Part shown: one piece after another, positions 1 to 11,706 of the stretch | How positions within the stretch are numbered: the first letter of the stretch is position 1 | Layout: each line of letters starts with the position of its first letter | NCBI GenBank assembly: GCA_903813345.2 | Contig: CAIIXF020000004.1 | Coordinates: 15,447,196-15,511,195 of the forward strand | Direction: 5' to 3' | DNA from: Owenia fusiformis | Lineage: Eukaryota > Annelida > Polychaeta > Sabellida > Oweniidae | DNA length: 64,000 nt | The notes under the pieces: generated by a model | What the model was told of the DNA's origin: nothing | Seen by the model: only the letters and a program-made list of their open reading frames with translations | Database searches by the model: none | Position numbers and translations under genes: made by a program

Positions 1-937
1 TCTGGATCATTTCCCACATGGCTTGCCAATGATTTCAGATTTATAGGTTGAAATCTGGCTTGTCCCTCTGCTGCTTCCAAGCTCTTTGGCAGAAAACCAA
101 TGAATGGATAGAGGAAAACTTCTGTATTGTTGTTTTTCCATTGTATCCTTGTAACATCTAAGGCATGTATCTCACTACGTCTCTTGCCCGAGAGGCTAAC
201 AGTAGAAGAAATACAGTCTTTAAAGTCACCCATTTGATATCTGCAGAATTCATAGGTTCAAATGGAGGCTTTAATAGTTCATGAAGTACAAAAACCAAGT
301 CCCATTTGGGTAAGGTAGACTTTGGAATTGCATCTTCTAATTTAAAGGATCTCAACATATCATGTATCACTTGTGATTCTGAGAGATCTTTAGATTGTGT
401 AGATTTCCTGACATTGTTTATAGCTGTTCTGTAGCCCTCGATAGTAGAAAAAGACCTCTTTTTAGTGTTTCTGAGATAAATGAAGAAATCTGCAATCATT
501 GGAATAGATGCCTCGATGGGATTGGTATCTCTTTCTCCTAGACTTTTGTACTGCTTTGGACACTTCTTCAGAAAACCCCTCCTCTCGCAAGTTATTGTTG
601 ATAACAGACAAGCGTGTAGAGACATCTTTTCTGGATCTTGATGAAAAATCGAGGTCCTTGGCATAAGAAGGAGTTTCTTCCATATTGGAATCAGTACAGG
701 AAAATCTACTAGCAGACTGAGAAAATCTGGGTACCATGGTTGATTGGGCCATTTTGGTACTATCATTACACATTTTGTGTTTTGGTGAGCCTGCAGTTTG
801 TTCAGGACTGCTGCTATCATTGGTGTTGGGGGAAATATGTAGAAGTACATGTTGTCCCAATTCAGTGACACGGCGTCTGTTTTCCACGACTGAAGATCTG
901 GAACTGGTAGTTTGTGATTGTGAGATGTGGCCATCAT
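1..937 (-). pseudogene. DIRS retrotransposon tyrosine recombinase, broken and cut by window edge
   Basis: The first ~90 codons (from 937) are the conserved tail that follows RNase H in DIRS elements (FPPTP, IVPKWPNQPWYP). After that comes the recombinase N-terminal SAM-like domain (ADFFIYLRNTKKRSFSTIEGYR). The catalytic block GKRRSEIHALD, with the first Arg of the R-H-R-Y tetrad, lies near 160-195 but in a different frame, so a frameshift near 195-205 breaks the gene. The frame is also shifted from the RT ORF near 965-975. The last His-Arg-Tyr residues lie outside the window. The enzyme would integrate circular DNA by strand exchange without a DDE integrase. Confidence 0.82.
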
Positions 938-968
938 GTCCAGATTGGGAGTTGGCCATATTTTCAGC

Positions 969-2471
969 TCATATTTTCCATAGATTCTTGGTTATGTCTG
1001 CATGAAGAGACCACTCTGTGTTGACAATCTGGTTTTTCCGGGATAACTGATCTGCCCTTCTGTTCAGTGATCCTGGAATATGATTCGCTCTGAGTACAAT
1101 TTGCTGATTGTGACACCATAAGAGAATCTCCTGAGTTAACTGGAGTAGTTGAGGGGAATGTGTTCCGCCCTGGTTGTTGATATATGCTGCTACAGTCGTG
1201 CTGTCTGTGCAAATCAGAATATTCTGTCCAGTTATCTTTTCCTTGAAGAACATCAGAGCTTTCTTGACTGTTAGTAACTCCAGAAAGTTGATGTGATGAC
1301 TTGATTCCAACTGGGACCAGACTCCAGAGCATTCCTGCGATTGTGTGTGGGCCCCCCATGCTTCCAACGATGCATCTGTGTAGATTGTCATTGTTGGGTG
1401 AAATCTGTTGAAAGGTTGACCAGCTTGTAAATTCCTGGGGTCTAGCCACCATAGAAGTGCCCCCTGAGCATCTGGTGAGAGGACAACTAGATGTGACTGG
1501 GGCTGAGATAGAGGAGACCACTGTTGGAACAGACAACACTGTAGAGGGCGTAGATGAAGACGTCCCAATGGCACTTGTTTCTCCGCAGATGACAACAGGC
1601 CTAGTAGAGACTGCCAAGTTTCTGCTGAGGCTATTCCCTTCTCTAGAAGATGTTGTCCAGCTTTCCATATTTTTTCTACTCGATCGTGAGGGGGACGGCA
1701 AATTCCCTTGCTGAGATCGTATTCTACTCCCACATAAGTGAACTTCTGAGTTGGTTGTAGTTCCGACTTCTTGAAGTTTATGAGGAAACCCAGAGCCTGG
1801 GCCAGTTCCAGCACCATCTGAGTATGTTGTAGAACTACTGTAGGTGAATTGCCTCGAATCAGCCAATCGTCGAGGTAATAATGAAACAGTATGCCTCTGG
1901 AGTGAAGATGAGCTGCTAGAGGCCGTAACAGATGTGTCCAAATCATCGGGGCTGATGCCAGACCAAAGGGCAGGGCTTTGAATTGAAGTACTTGGTCCTG
2001 AACAACAAAGCGCAGGTATTTCCTGAATGACTGCTTGATTGGGAGATGAAAGTAAGCATCTACGCAGTCTATGGACGTTACCCACTGTTGAGGCTGTACT
2101 GCATCCATGATCTGTGCTACTGTTTCCATCTTGAACTTTGGAACTTCTAGATGAAGGTTCAGATGATGCAAGTCGATGACTGGTCTTAGAGAGCCGGATT
2201 TTTTTGGGACGAAGAAAAGATGACTGTAAAGGCCTGGACTGGATACGTTCTGGACAACTTCTATGGCCTGTTTCTCCAGAAGTTGAGTGACTGTAGCTGC
2301 ATAAAGGTCTTTTCTGTCTCTTGTTGATGACTGGAAAGGCCAAGGATTGCATGTAAGGGTAGGTTTTGTGTGAAGTTTCGGCTGGTAACCTTCCTTTATG
2401 ATCTGTAGAAATCCTCCTAGATCTGTGATTTCTTTCCATTTGGCAAGAAAATGCTGTAGTCTGCCTCCCAC
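969..2471 (-). CDS. DIRS-type reverse transcriptase/RNase H
   Basis: This ORF of 500 codons contains the RT fingers (FFVPKKSGSLRPVIDLHHLN), the palm LPFGLASAPMIW and the catalytic YYLDDW, then RNase H with its acidic residues in IYTDASLEAWGAH, NFLELLTVKKAL and CTDSTTVAAYINN, ending GSLNRRADQLSR. Spacing and motifs are those of DIRS/Ngaro-type elements, not LTR or LINE elements. It copies element RNA into DNA. The frame stops at 969-971, where an intact element would continue into the recombinase region, so this copy is damaged. A methyltransferase domain, present in some DIRS elements, was not seen. Confidence 0.93.
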   Translation of the reverse strand: MGGRLQHFLAKWKEITDLGGFLQIIKEGYQPKLHTKPTLTCNPWPFQSSTRDRKDLYAATVTQLLEKQAIEVVQNVSSPGLYSHLFFVPKKSGSLRPVIDLHHLNLHLEVPKFKMETVAQIMDAVQPQQWVTSIDCVDAYFHLPIKQSFRKYLRFVVQDQVLQFKALPFGLASAPMIWTHLLRPLAAHLHSRGILFHYYLDDWLIRGNSPTVVLQHTQMVLELAQALGFLINFKKSELQPTQKFTYVGVEYDLSKGICRPPHDRVEKIWKAGQHLLEKGIASAETWQSLLGLLSSAEKQVPLGRLHLRPLQCCLFQQWSPLSQPQSHLVVLSPDAQGALLWWLDPRNLQAGQPFNRFHPTMTIYTDASLEAWGAHTQSQECSGVWSQLESSHHINFLELLTVKKALMFFKEKITGQNILICTDSTTVAAYINNQGGTHSPQLLQLTQEILLWCHNQQIVLRANHIPGSLNRRADQLSRKNQIVNTEWSLHADITKNLWKI

Positions 2472-2488
2472 TGGTAGCTGTTGAGGGC

Positions 2489-2637
2489 TTACATGTAGCT
2501 GTGGGAGACAAAGACTTGGAGGACTGGATGATATAGGTAGATAGTCACTGTGATTTTTTTCTCCTCTTCCTTGCCACGAAAAGAGTTAGAGCTGTTCTTT
2601 TTACCAGGGCCATTGTTGTTATTGAAACTGGACTTTC

Positions 2638-2676
<39 letters not shown>

Positions 2677-3190
2677 CTTTCTTATTTGATTGAGAAGACT
2701 TCTTTGATTCAGCTCTCGCATTCATCTTAGCCAAGGAAGTTAAAGCCTGGTTGGTGAGATCAGACTGGTTGGACTTCAAAATTTCAGTGACTGACTCCTG
2801 TGAGAATAATTCCTGAGCCAAAGGGTTTATGGGTAGAGTTCTGAGCATTTCCTTTGCTGCAGAAGGGCAAGCCATGTTCTTCAAGAAGCCATCTCTCCTA
2901 AGTAGAACTATGTTGGACAGCAGTCTCACATTTTGATCAGTCAGACAGCCAATGGCTTGTGCTGCAGGTTGTAGTAGATCAGACAACATCTTAGTATCAG
3001 TGGATGAAGAATCGTTGAGAATTTTGGCCACTGCACCTAACAGCCATTCTGCATATGCCAGGGGTTTCAGTTGGAATCTTAAGCCTTCCTCTAGAAGCCT
3101 ATACTGGGTCTTGCTGATAGTCAAATCCTTGTCAGCTTTCTTGAAATTTTCTTCAGACATCAACGCTGACAGGCTGGAATTTGGCCTCAT
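2489..3190 (-). pseudogene. DIRS gag-like ORF, 3' part
   Basis: This reads as a gag-like protein from the same element, directly upstream of the RT. It contains PNSSLSALMSEENFKKADK and LPINPLAQELFSQESVTEIL, then a Lys/Ser-rich tail with a run of 12 Asn from an AAC microsatellite (about 2638-2676), which may vary in length. Its true 5' part is in another frame (3187-3898), so a frameshift lies around 3190-3230. No CCHC zinc knuckle is visible, as is usual for DIRS gag. Confidence 0.75.
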
Positions 3191-3898
3191 ACAGTACTCG
3201 AAACAACAAGTCCTCCGGCTGGAGGAATTGGTAAGCGTGATGCCTTGTCGTTTCGGGAAAGTTGTCCTACTTTTTTGAAGGCGAAATCGTTCGCGATGAT
3301 CGAGGATCTGTTAGAAAAACAAGTCATCACCGTGGGTGATAATGGTAAGAAAGATTTTTCATTACCTTCAGACTCGTTTTTGAAGAACTGCGATGCCAAG
3401 GGCTTGATAACCACCGCTCTGTCTGGAACTTGGTGCGTCAGGTTAGCGTCTGGTAACAGGTTTTTGACTTGTGATATCGCCGCCGCGTTGTACGAAGCCA
3501 AAACTTTCTCTTCTTCCGAAATCCTGGAGCCGCCATCTTGAAAATTTTCACTGGGCGAGTCCATATCCTCGGGCCCCTCGTGACGTTCGAGACTGTGATT
3601 GGTTGAACTTTCTTTCGAAAGTGAAACTGGAGCAATCGCTTCCTGGTTAGGTGAGCTCGTTCGAACTAGACTTCTGCTTCTAGAGCGGGACTTTGGTCTC
3701 CTATGGGGACTTCTGTGCTTGTCTCTGCTGCTACGAAGTGACGGGTCACGTGGTCTAGGCGTGTAACTAGAAGAGACACTAGTTTCACGACTGTAAGACC
3801 TACTACGCCTGCGTGGACTGTGTTCACCATGACGGTCATGATGACCTCTTCTCTCCGGCGTATAACGTCTGGGTTCTGGTCTCCTAGGGCTCCAAACT
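3187..3898 (-). pseudogene. DIRS ORF1 middle part, SR-rich
   Basis: The frame open from 3898 to 3187 encodes an Arg/Ser-rich domain (SPRRRSRSYSRETSVSSSYT, RSPHRRPKSRSRSRSL), then MDSPSENFQDGG and a gag-like segment, stopping at a TGA at 3187-3189. Upstream it joins in frame with the segment at 4363-4949 if the inserted element at 3905-4356 and one target duplication are ignored. SR domains like this are known from splicing factors; in ORF1 they could help bind RNA or enter nuclear speckles (inference). Confidence 0.7.
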
Positions 3899-3904
3899 CT
3901 GTCC

Positions 3905-4356
3905 CAGGCCTGTCAACTGTCCCGCAATTTGCGTATTTGTCACGCATTTGCTGAAGAATTTGAAGTCACGCCAGTTTTTTTGCGTGACACAAAATGTCAC
4001 GCAAATACGCATTTTACCTGGTAATTGTCACGCAAATATGTTTCTGTAAAAAAATTTTCAAAATATGTTTATGATACGGTAAAAATACGAACGTTGGAAA
4101 AAAACGAACGCAATTTGTTCGGATTTGTCACGCGAATCCCGTATATGTCACGCATGTTCATTGGAAATTTTCGTAGCGAGCGCGAAAAATTTGAGGTTAT
4201 AAAAGTTTAGCAAAGGTGCTCAAACTTTGGCCAAACTGAGGTGTTTAAAAGTTGGCCAAAGGTGTTCAAAATTTGGACAAAAGTGTTCAGATTTGGACTT
4301 CGGTGTCCAACATTTGTAAGTCACTCATATTAGGTGGTCCCAAGTTGACAGCCCTG
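3905..4356. mobile_element. 452-bp MITE inserted in DIRS ORF1
   Basis: The termini are inverted: CAGGCCTGTCAACT on the left and CAGGGCTGTCAACT (reverse complement) on the right. The 6-bp target duplication CTGTCC lies at 3899-3904 and 4357-4362. Removing element plus one duplication restores the ORF1 frame. Inside are repeated TGTCACGCAAAT-like motifs and TTTGGCCAAA/GTGTTCAAA motifs. The CAGG start and short duplication suggest a hAT-related (hAT6-like) non-autonomous element. Confidence 0.82.
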
Positions 4357-4362
4357 CTGTCC

Positions 4363-4949
4363 CGACTGCTCGAATGTCTCCCATGTCTCCTGGGGCTGCC
4401 ACGTCTCAAAAGACTTGCACGTCTCTTGGGATTTGCATGGCTTCTGGGGTCCTGATATCTCCATGGGCTAGGGCTCCTGCGGGGACTCCTGTAACTTTTA
4501 CGGGGACTTCTGACAAATTCACTCCTTGCCGCTGGGCTTGGTCTGTCCGACCTTGCCTCCTGTTGAAGCCTCTGAGGACTGCTGTGCCTGGTGTTCACAC
4601 TGTTCCTTGGGCTTTCTTGTTGCTTGTTTTGAAGCATTTCGTTCATCAGAACAGAAATCTTCTCCTTGAGAAAGTTGTCAGTCAGACTCATGTTGAAGTT
4701 CTGGTCTGCACTCTCTTGAATCCCTGCTTGCTCTGTGTCTCCGTCAGTGCATTCTCCTTCTTCTTGCTGGAGAATGATAGAAGGACATTTCTCTGAGATG
4801 TTCAAGTAAACGTCCTCGTTGTTCATCATCTTGACGAATATAGTTGCTCCAAGTTCTGTTGAAGGCTTGTAGCGAGATGGTCGTCGAAAGGTAATATGAA
4901 GTAGGTCGTAGCATGAAGCATGGATAGGCAGTGTATTGGACGAGTTCAT
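4363..4949 (-). pseudogene. DIRS ORF1 5' part, SR-rich
   Basis: The ORF starts with an ATG at 4949 (MNSSNTLPIHASCYDLL), has an acidic/Gln-rich stretch (CPSIILQQEEGECTDGDTEQ) and then Arg-Ser-Pro repeats (RSPRKSYRSPRRSPSPWRYQ). It is interrupted by the MITE at 3905-4356. The left boundary of the element upstream of 4949 is not visible to me. Confidence 0.65.
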
Positions 4950-7900
4950 TCACTAATCCGTTCATTCAATAGGGGTGTTAGACCTTTCGACTAGTCAATT
5001 TATTAAGGTAATGGCATATAATTAAGAGGGAAGTAAGTGATATAAACGCCTAGATTTGTGGCCATTCACAGTGGGCTTTTAGACAAGGCTCCGCACTTCA
5101 CTTTCATGTACTTTGTAGACAATTTTGTCTCACTCGAATAGCTATAAGAAACATTGCTCCTCTGAAAATCTTAGAAGTAGCTCTAAAATACAAAATTAAA
5201 AGAGATTGTTCCATAATTGTATATATGTGTGATTCTACAGATCCCATTGAACTGGATGCTTTTGTAGCAGTCTCAGTAGCTCAATGTATTAACATTTTTG
5301 GAATAAACCTGAGGTTACAGTATTTTTAACATGTATTTTATGTTTGTCAAAATGTGCAACATGTACAATGCAATAAATTATATCTTGGACAAATTGATTG
5401 ATTTTCATCAAGTGGGTGCGAAGTTTTGACTACACCCGGGACTACACTCGGATGAAGTGTAAGTTGTCACTCGTTATTTTTTGTGACTGCATAAATTTCC
5501 CTGGCCAAATTTCCCTGCTTATTATCCTAATTTCCTGATTTTGAGAGAAATACTTTGAAAAACAATAAAAGGTCAGTGAGCCCGGAAATTATAAGGTGGT
5601 TTCATATTACTACAGAAGTTCAACTGTGAACTTGTGCAGACATAACTTCAAAATCACCAACAGTCCGAGTGCATGACATGCACTTCCTCCAAGCTTAAAA
5701 TTGATCGATGAAATTGCCAGTTGTTCTGCTGATTTACCTTTGATGGAATTTGGTAAATCTGCTAACATCTTAAGATGTGCTATATTGTTTCTGAGACTAA
5801 CATAAAAATAGTATCAGATTGTTTTCAGAATTGAATACAATGACATGTTTTGTATTTCAGTTGGAGTGAAGCAACTCCCAACATAGACACACTGCGGATC
5901 ATCGCTATAACAACGCCTTACAGAGTTACATGTTCATGGAGACGTATTTACAGCAAGAAAAACAAACAGTATATCGGTCAGATTTAGATTTAAAAGTTGT
6001 ACAATACAATTATATTGTTTGATATTTACAATGTATTGATTGTGTGCGAAATATACAATTTACTCATCATTATCTTAGTTGTTAATTTCATGTTTAAATT
6101 CTTCCAAATCAGGCTTTTATTGCTTCCATGTCATGTCAATTCAAAGATTCGTAAATCAAAGTAAAACTCAACTACACCCAGTAAAATTCAGCTTTGTACA
6201 ACTCAACTCATTAATGCATTAACCAAAAATTTGTCCTTCCGTTTGTACGTCTGTTTGGGTGATTATCTATATAACATCCGTCTGTCTTGCTTAAATTCTT
6301 ATCAGAACTCTGCTCATTTTCAAAATGGTCACTGTTTTTCAGTCAGGTATTGCAAATGGTTTTCAAAACGTCACCAAACTCATTGTGAAACTCAGTGCTG
6401 ATAAGTTAACAGAATGACAATGATATGTATCAGTGTGTTACAGATTTACTGTAATATAAGATATCACTTAGTTGCTTTTAAAACAATAACCAAGCTAGCT
6501 CAAATTTGTAAACTGAATTTTTTCATTCTTTTTTTGACACTACTGCATGCTGGTTATCATCAGTTTCTGATGGTGAAAATCAAAATTATTTTGGATTTGG
6601 TTCGATACTCTTTAGTACTGTATCAATTGTGATTTTTGGCTTGACCACAGTGTTTGATTCTCTATATCCTTACACAAACTTCCATTAATTTGGGGAAATG
6701 CAACAAAGTCTGTTTAATCTGTCGTATTTTTGAGACCAATTGTTGGTATCTAAAATGCTGTAATTTAATTGGTCAACATAATTAACTTCAACCAATAGAA
6801 ACCTTACCTGTTGTCACATGACCCAATATTATAATTATTACCCGCCAATTTTACTTACCTTCACTTACAACAAAGAACTTCAGCTTCTTTTTAAAATTCC
6901 AGGTAAGGTTTTTATACATTTATTTATTTCAAATCAAGTTATTTTCAATATTGTAATTAATTAAAGTAATTTCAATCCTTTATTTACAACAAAGAACTTC
7001 TTATATCAACAGCTTTTTTTAAAATTCCAGTTGACGTAAAAATCCATTTCCCCACCCTAAACCCACCCTCTACATTTTATCAAGAATTCGCAATTAGGGT
7101 GGGCGCGACCAGTTTGATTACTTTAAATTATCATGAAAACATAATAAATATATTTTCCTGCAAACTAGTCGCCCTTGCGCCAAATAAATATGTTATAAGT
7201 TGTCATTTTATTTTATGTTTTTATGTTTTGTTTTATTTTACGTTGTCCTGTTTTGAGTCTTATTTAATTTATGTATGTTTTGTCAATAAACTGTAATATT
7301 TTAAGTGTCATAATATGTCACATTATTGTTTGTATTTAACTAACAAACTAAGAGTTTGTAATGTATTGTATTCATGTGTGGTAACAGTTTCCATACAAAG
7401 AAACACAAATCTTATTTGAATGAATCATCAATAAACTATAAATTATTATTTTAACCAATTTTCAGTTACTTGGATCAATTTAATTAGGACGCTACTGGGA
7501 CCAGTCAAGTGTTCGATTGGCTTGGTTTTCATATGGCAGGTTTTTATATTTCAAAGTTTTTAAATATTGAAACCTATGGCAGTAAAAAGTAGGACCGAAA
7601 GTGTTCACACTGACGTGTTTAGATTACAGGGTGTTCAGATATACAGATTTATCACTTTATACATATATTGCTATAACAACAGAAGTGAATTTTATGTCCA
7701 AGATTTATTACAAATATTCTCATCCCTTTGGCTACAATTATCAAAAAAAACATTGCTACACAACTACATTCTAAATAGAACTACAATTATATACAATGTA
7801 TGACTACGATCTTCTCTTGTACATCCCTTAATGGTATGAAACCATGTATGTCCAATACCTTAAACAATTTACACAATATACCTTACGGCTAAGCCTTATA

Positions 7901-7999
7901 ATCGTATAAGGTCTTCCAAGCTAACCCTACTGGTATAACAACTTACAAGTTTTGTCTTTTAGTAAGCATCATACCAATCAGATTCCTGTTTCCGACTCT

Positions 8000-8127
8000 T
8001 CTTTGTGCTTAACTCAGATATCTTTGTGCTTAACTCAGATATCTTTGTGCTTAACTCAGATATCTTTGTGCTTAACTCAGATATCTTTGTGCTTAACTCA
8101 GATATCTCTGTGCTTAACTCAGATATC
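8000..8127. repeat. 21-bp minisatellite, 6 copies
   Basis: The unit TCTTTGTGCTTAACTCAGATA is repeated six times almost perfectly, with one C/T difference in the last copy. The unit length is a multiple of three, so it gives a repetitive open frame that is not a gene. Confidence 0.92.
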
Positions 8128-9709
8128 AGAGAGTCCACCCTTACTAATGTCTTAACAATTTAATTACGCTAACATATATCATTAAGTTTCTATATTTACA
8201 CTGTGAGAAGTGAGATATAATATTTCAAAATCAATAAACAGGGTAACCAAAAAGTATCTTTAAAATTGTACAAAATCTGTGTAAAGAGACTTTATGGATA
8301 CCCTGTATATTGTGTAGTATTTGTAGTAAATGTTAATAAATAAGATATATTTGGCATAACAGTGAGACCAAATCATAAATCAACACATACGACCCGTAAA
8401 ACACCATCGTGGTGGTATCATGTTTTGGGAAATGAATAAAGAAAATGCCTTAAAAGATGAGCCAAAAAACCATGGATTGGAATCAGGTTATGAAAGAAAA
8501 GTGCCTTTCATTTCTTCTACAATGCTTCTCACAATCTGATTGGTCCATTTGCACTGAACATTTCAATATTTTGAAAATGGTGTAGGATAAGTGTGACCAC
8601 CACCATGCATGAACATGTGTATATCATTACCTCATTTCCCTGGACTACTTCCTTATATATAGTACACATACCAAACATGGTATTTTGATTATTTGGCTTG
8701 ACAAGTTTTTTGCCATTCTTCATTAAAAGCAACTCTAATTCCTTCTCCAAAATATGGGAAATCTAAATTTGCCTATTAATAGTAGTAAGTCACCAATTTG
8801 AAATGTGCATCATATTGACCTATGTATGGTTACTATACAGATGCAGCCAAATCATTTTTATGTACATGTACATATTGGTATACCCAAGGAAATATAACAA
8901 TATTAAATATATACAATATAGCTGTACAAATTTAAAGAAATCTAACATCTAAACTTCTAGTTTCAGTCAACTCACTATGTCTCTGTGGTCACTAGCTACC
9001 ATAACACTGGCATAACCATTTTCAAATCTTATACTATTGATTTTCACACATGGTCTCCAATTGACCATCTAAGTATCCATTCATTGTCACCACAAATACA
9101 CACCAATCAATTGCAATTTTAACGCTGTAGGACTCTGTCACTTTAAATTCAGTGTGCTTACTAAGTATATGAATGATTGGTGTTAAATGCATTCAATGGA
9201 AGTGAGAAATTAATTTCAATGTGACCTCTTATAAGCCACCAGACATATCGGTAAGCGTAAAAATATTTCACATAGACTTTCTAGGTATACAGTTTTTGGC
9301 TACAATTAGCCACAAATATAAATAAAATCTACTGGTCTAATAATTAATGTTTATCTTAATATCAGTCTTAGGCACAGGCATGCCTAAATTGAGAAAGTTC
9401 TCATTCTATTACATGGGTTAATTGGCTATGTTTTTGGTGCCTGGGCCATGTGGACTGACTGAATCATAAATAAGCAATATCCACGTTAAATGCATTTTCA
9501 TTGGTCGTTACTTCTTTATTATTAAACCCCTCCAACTCTCAGTATGCTTATAAGTGCCACTGTTTTTACAGGGTGATCAAGAAATAATGACAAAATATTG
9601 ATATAGTTTGGTAGCACTGGTGTCATTATCTATAATCGCCCTGTATGTGATTGGTCATTTACTACCTGAATCTTATAAATGCCATCATTTGCATAGTGTT
9701 TCCCATAAT

Positions 9710-9800
9710 GCATTACTTTGAAGCAGACGTTCATAATGAGATCAGTTACTCTTCTCCCATAATGCATTGCTTTGGAGCAGACATTCAAAAATGAGATCAG
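9710..9800. repeat. Short tandem duplication (~58 bp)
   Basis: Two diverged copies of a segment with CCCATAATGCATTRCTTTG, AGCAGAC and ATGAGATCAGTT. Confidence 0.75.
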
Positions 9801-10723
9801 TTTGACTACTTCTAAATTCGCATTAGCTTTTTTACTAAGAATCAGTCTTTCTTACCATTATAATTCCTTAGAAATCTTATAAAAATATCACACTCGTGTT
9901 GAAATATCAACAGATCAAAGTGAGGTTTATTGGTGGTCTGAGGTTATGTTTTACAACAATAGATGGCAGTAAGAGGCCTCTGTATTTCATCATATTTGGG
10001 CACCAAAGTGATTGTGGTACATGTACATTGATATTGCAGACACTGTACATCACTTAATTATGGCCCTTGAGCACTATCATAATGCTGTTTCTATGGTTTC
10101 CATGAACACAACAAAGTTGTCATGGTGACATGATGGTAATGATTTGTACACTTATGATCTGTCACCTAGAGGTTGCTAGGAAACAATAATATAGAGATGG
10201 CTATATATTACCTAGAGGTGACCATGTATAGAAATGGCAAGGGTCAAGTAGTCTACAGTATATTGCATTTTGGGCAAGTACAATTGCCCCAAAACACAAA
10301 CAATTTCCACATCCATAATGTATTCCCCATTGTCCAAGGAGTTTTTTGTTATGATGATAGCTGTAACTGATAATAATGACCTGTTACTGTAGCTCTTATG
10401 ACAACTGAAAATGGCCTAGAAGTTCCTATGACAATTGATATGACCTAGTAGTTCAATGAAAATAAATCTACATTTGTTTATTACGCGGTCCTATTGAATT
10501 GACCAATAACCATTCCGTGTAAGTACAATATTACAGTATGTAGGGGATTGGCTCCCAGGTGAAATGTCCAGTATTCATTTTAATAACATGTTTATGTACA
10601 AAACAAAACAAGCTAAATACAAACATGTTCGTTAAATATATGCACATAATTTCAGGATCAATAAGTTAAAAAAGCTCAATAAATATATGTATGCAAAAGC
10701 AACAATTATATGATGCATTATAA

Positions 10724-10843
10724 CTTAGCAATATACCATAGCTAAATATACAATAATTGCAATTTAGCAATATACCAATCGCTAAATATACAATAATTGC
10801 AATTTAGCAATATACCAATTGCTAAATATACAATAATTGCAAT
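10724..10843. repeat. ~40-bp tandem repeat, 3 copies
   Basis: Three copies of a unit with TTAGCAATATACCA, GCTAAATATACAATAATTGC; AT-rich with a weak internal palindrome. Confidence 0.88.
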
Positions 10844-11468
10844 CATAAGTCAAACTATGTTTGAATCTACATATCATCAACAATAACTGAACTGACCAAT
10901 CAGTGTTGCATTGTGGGTTTGTTTACCCTCCTCATTAAAAATTCCTCAAATATGATTGGTCAGTACAATCATGTGACACTGAGGCTTCTGGGATACTATA
11001 TTGTGCTCCACTTCTTTGGACAAGAATTGAGATCTTTGTTGGGTTTGCTATTAAAATACATGTACATATACACTCAACTGTGTCAATTATATATTTATAT
11101 CTCAATTGGAGGAACTTCTGTAGATTTCTGTGTGTTCATCATACGTCACATTTCGTCACATTCAACTATGTCATTTCTTTGTTCCTTGAAGGACATTTTA
11201 TATTTTGTTTGATATATGTTTAATTTATTTTGTAAATAAATGTTAGATCCTTGTAGACTACCCAGAAGGGCTACGCACATTCATCTCCTCGCTCTTATTC
11301 AGTAGTTATTGCTGCAATGCTTCCATTTATGGACATTTCAACTTTGTTTCCATATATGGACATTACAACTCATGCTTCCATATATGGACATTTCAACTTT
11401 GAAGTTCATCACCTTGATTAAGTTTTTATGACATTTTCACCAAACTGTGAATTAACTGCATTTCAGTT

Positions 11469-11676
11469 TTTATTAATATTTTACGCAATGTTTGGTCACC
11501 TTTCACTAAACATACCATCCTATTTAATTTCGCATTGATGCAACAAAACTTTGGTTGCGTATATTGCATTACATTTGCACTGGTGATTCATGTATATGAC
11601 CTATGTCTTAATGATCTTAACATTGTGATGCCATTGTGATGTAATTATGATGTCAGGATGAAGTGATGTCAGCAGA
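11469..11676 (-). other. Probable KDM6A 3' UTR with polyadenylation signal
   Basis: Downstream of the stop on the minus strand, AATAAA occurs at 11469-11474 (TTTATT on the plus strand), about 200 bases after the stop. This is a plausible poly(A) signal, but other AT-rich candidates lie nearby. Confidence 0.4.
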
Positions 11677-11706
11677 TTAAGCGTATGAAACAAGTCCTGT
11701 TGGTGC
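11677..11706 (-). CDS. KDM6A: KDM6A terminal coding exon
   Basis: After acceptor TCATTTTCAG the frame reads APTGLVSYA and stops (TAA at 11677-11679). The resulting QLHQAPTG tail resembles the vertebrate UTX C-terminus (TLAPPLPSASS). The exon is short and inferred from phase, acceptor and similarity only. Confidence 0.65.
   Translation of the reverse strand, partial: APTGLVSYA

Larger units (their letters stand above)
4966..11468. other. Intergenic region, no gene recognised
   Basis: No coding region is convincing on either strand; open frames are short and unlike known proteins. It holds the minisatellite at 8000-8127, small duplications at 9710-9800, 10724-10843 and 11310-11400, and a repeated AACAAAGAACTTC...AAAATTCCAG segment near 6860-7030. 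Confidence 0.6.

Noticed and set aside
964-2511. A 515-codon open frame overlapping the reverse transcriptase
   Set aside because: It is the other frame of the RT region, Ser/Arg/Thr-rich with no domain; codon composition is a shadow of the real gene.
6860-7030. AAAATTCCAG/GTAAGG strings resembling splice sites
   Set aside because: They lie in a small duplicated intergenic segment with no open frame or homology.
7952-8155. An open frame with repeated SLCLTQI
   Set aside because: It comes from the 21-bp minisatellite.
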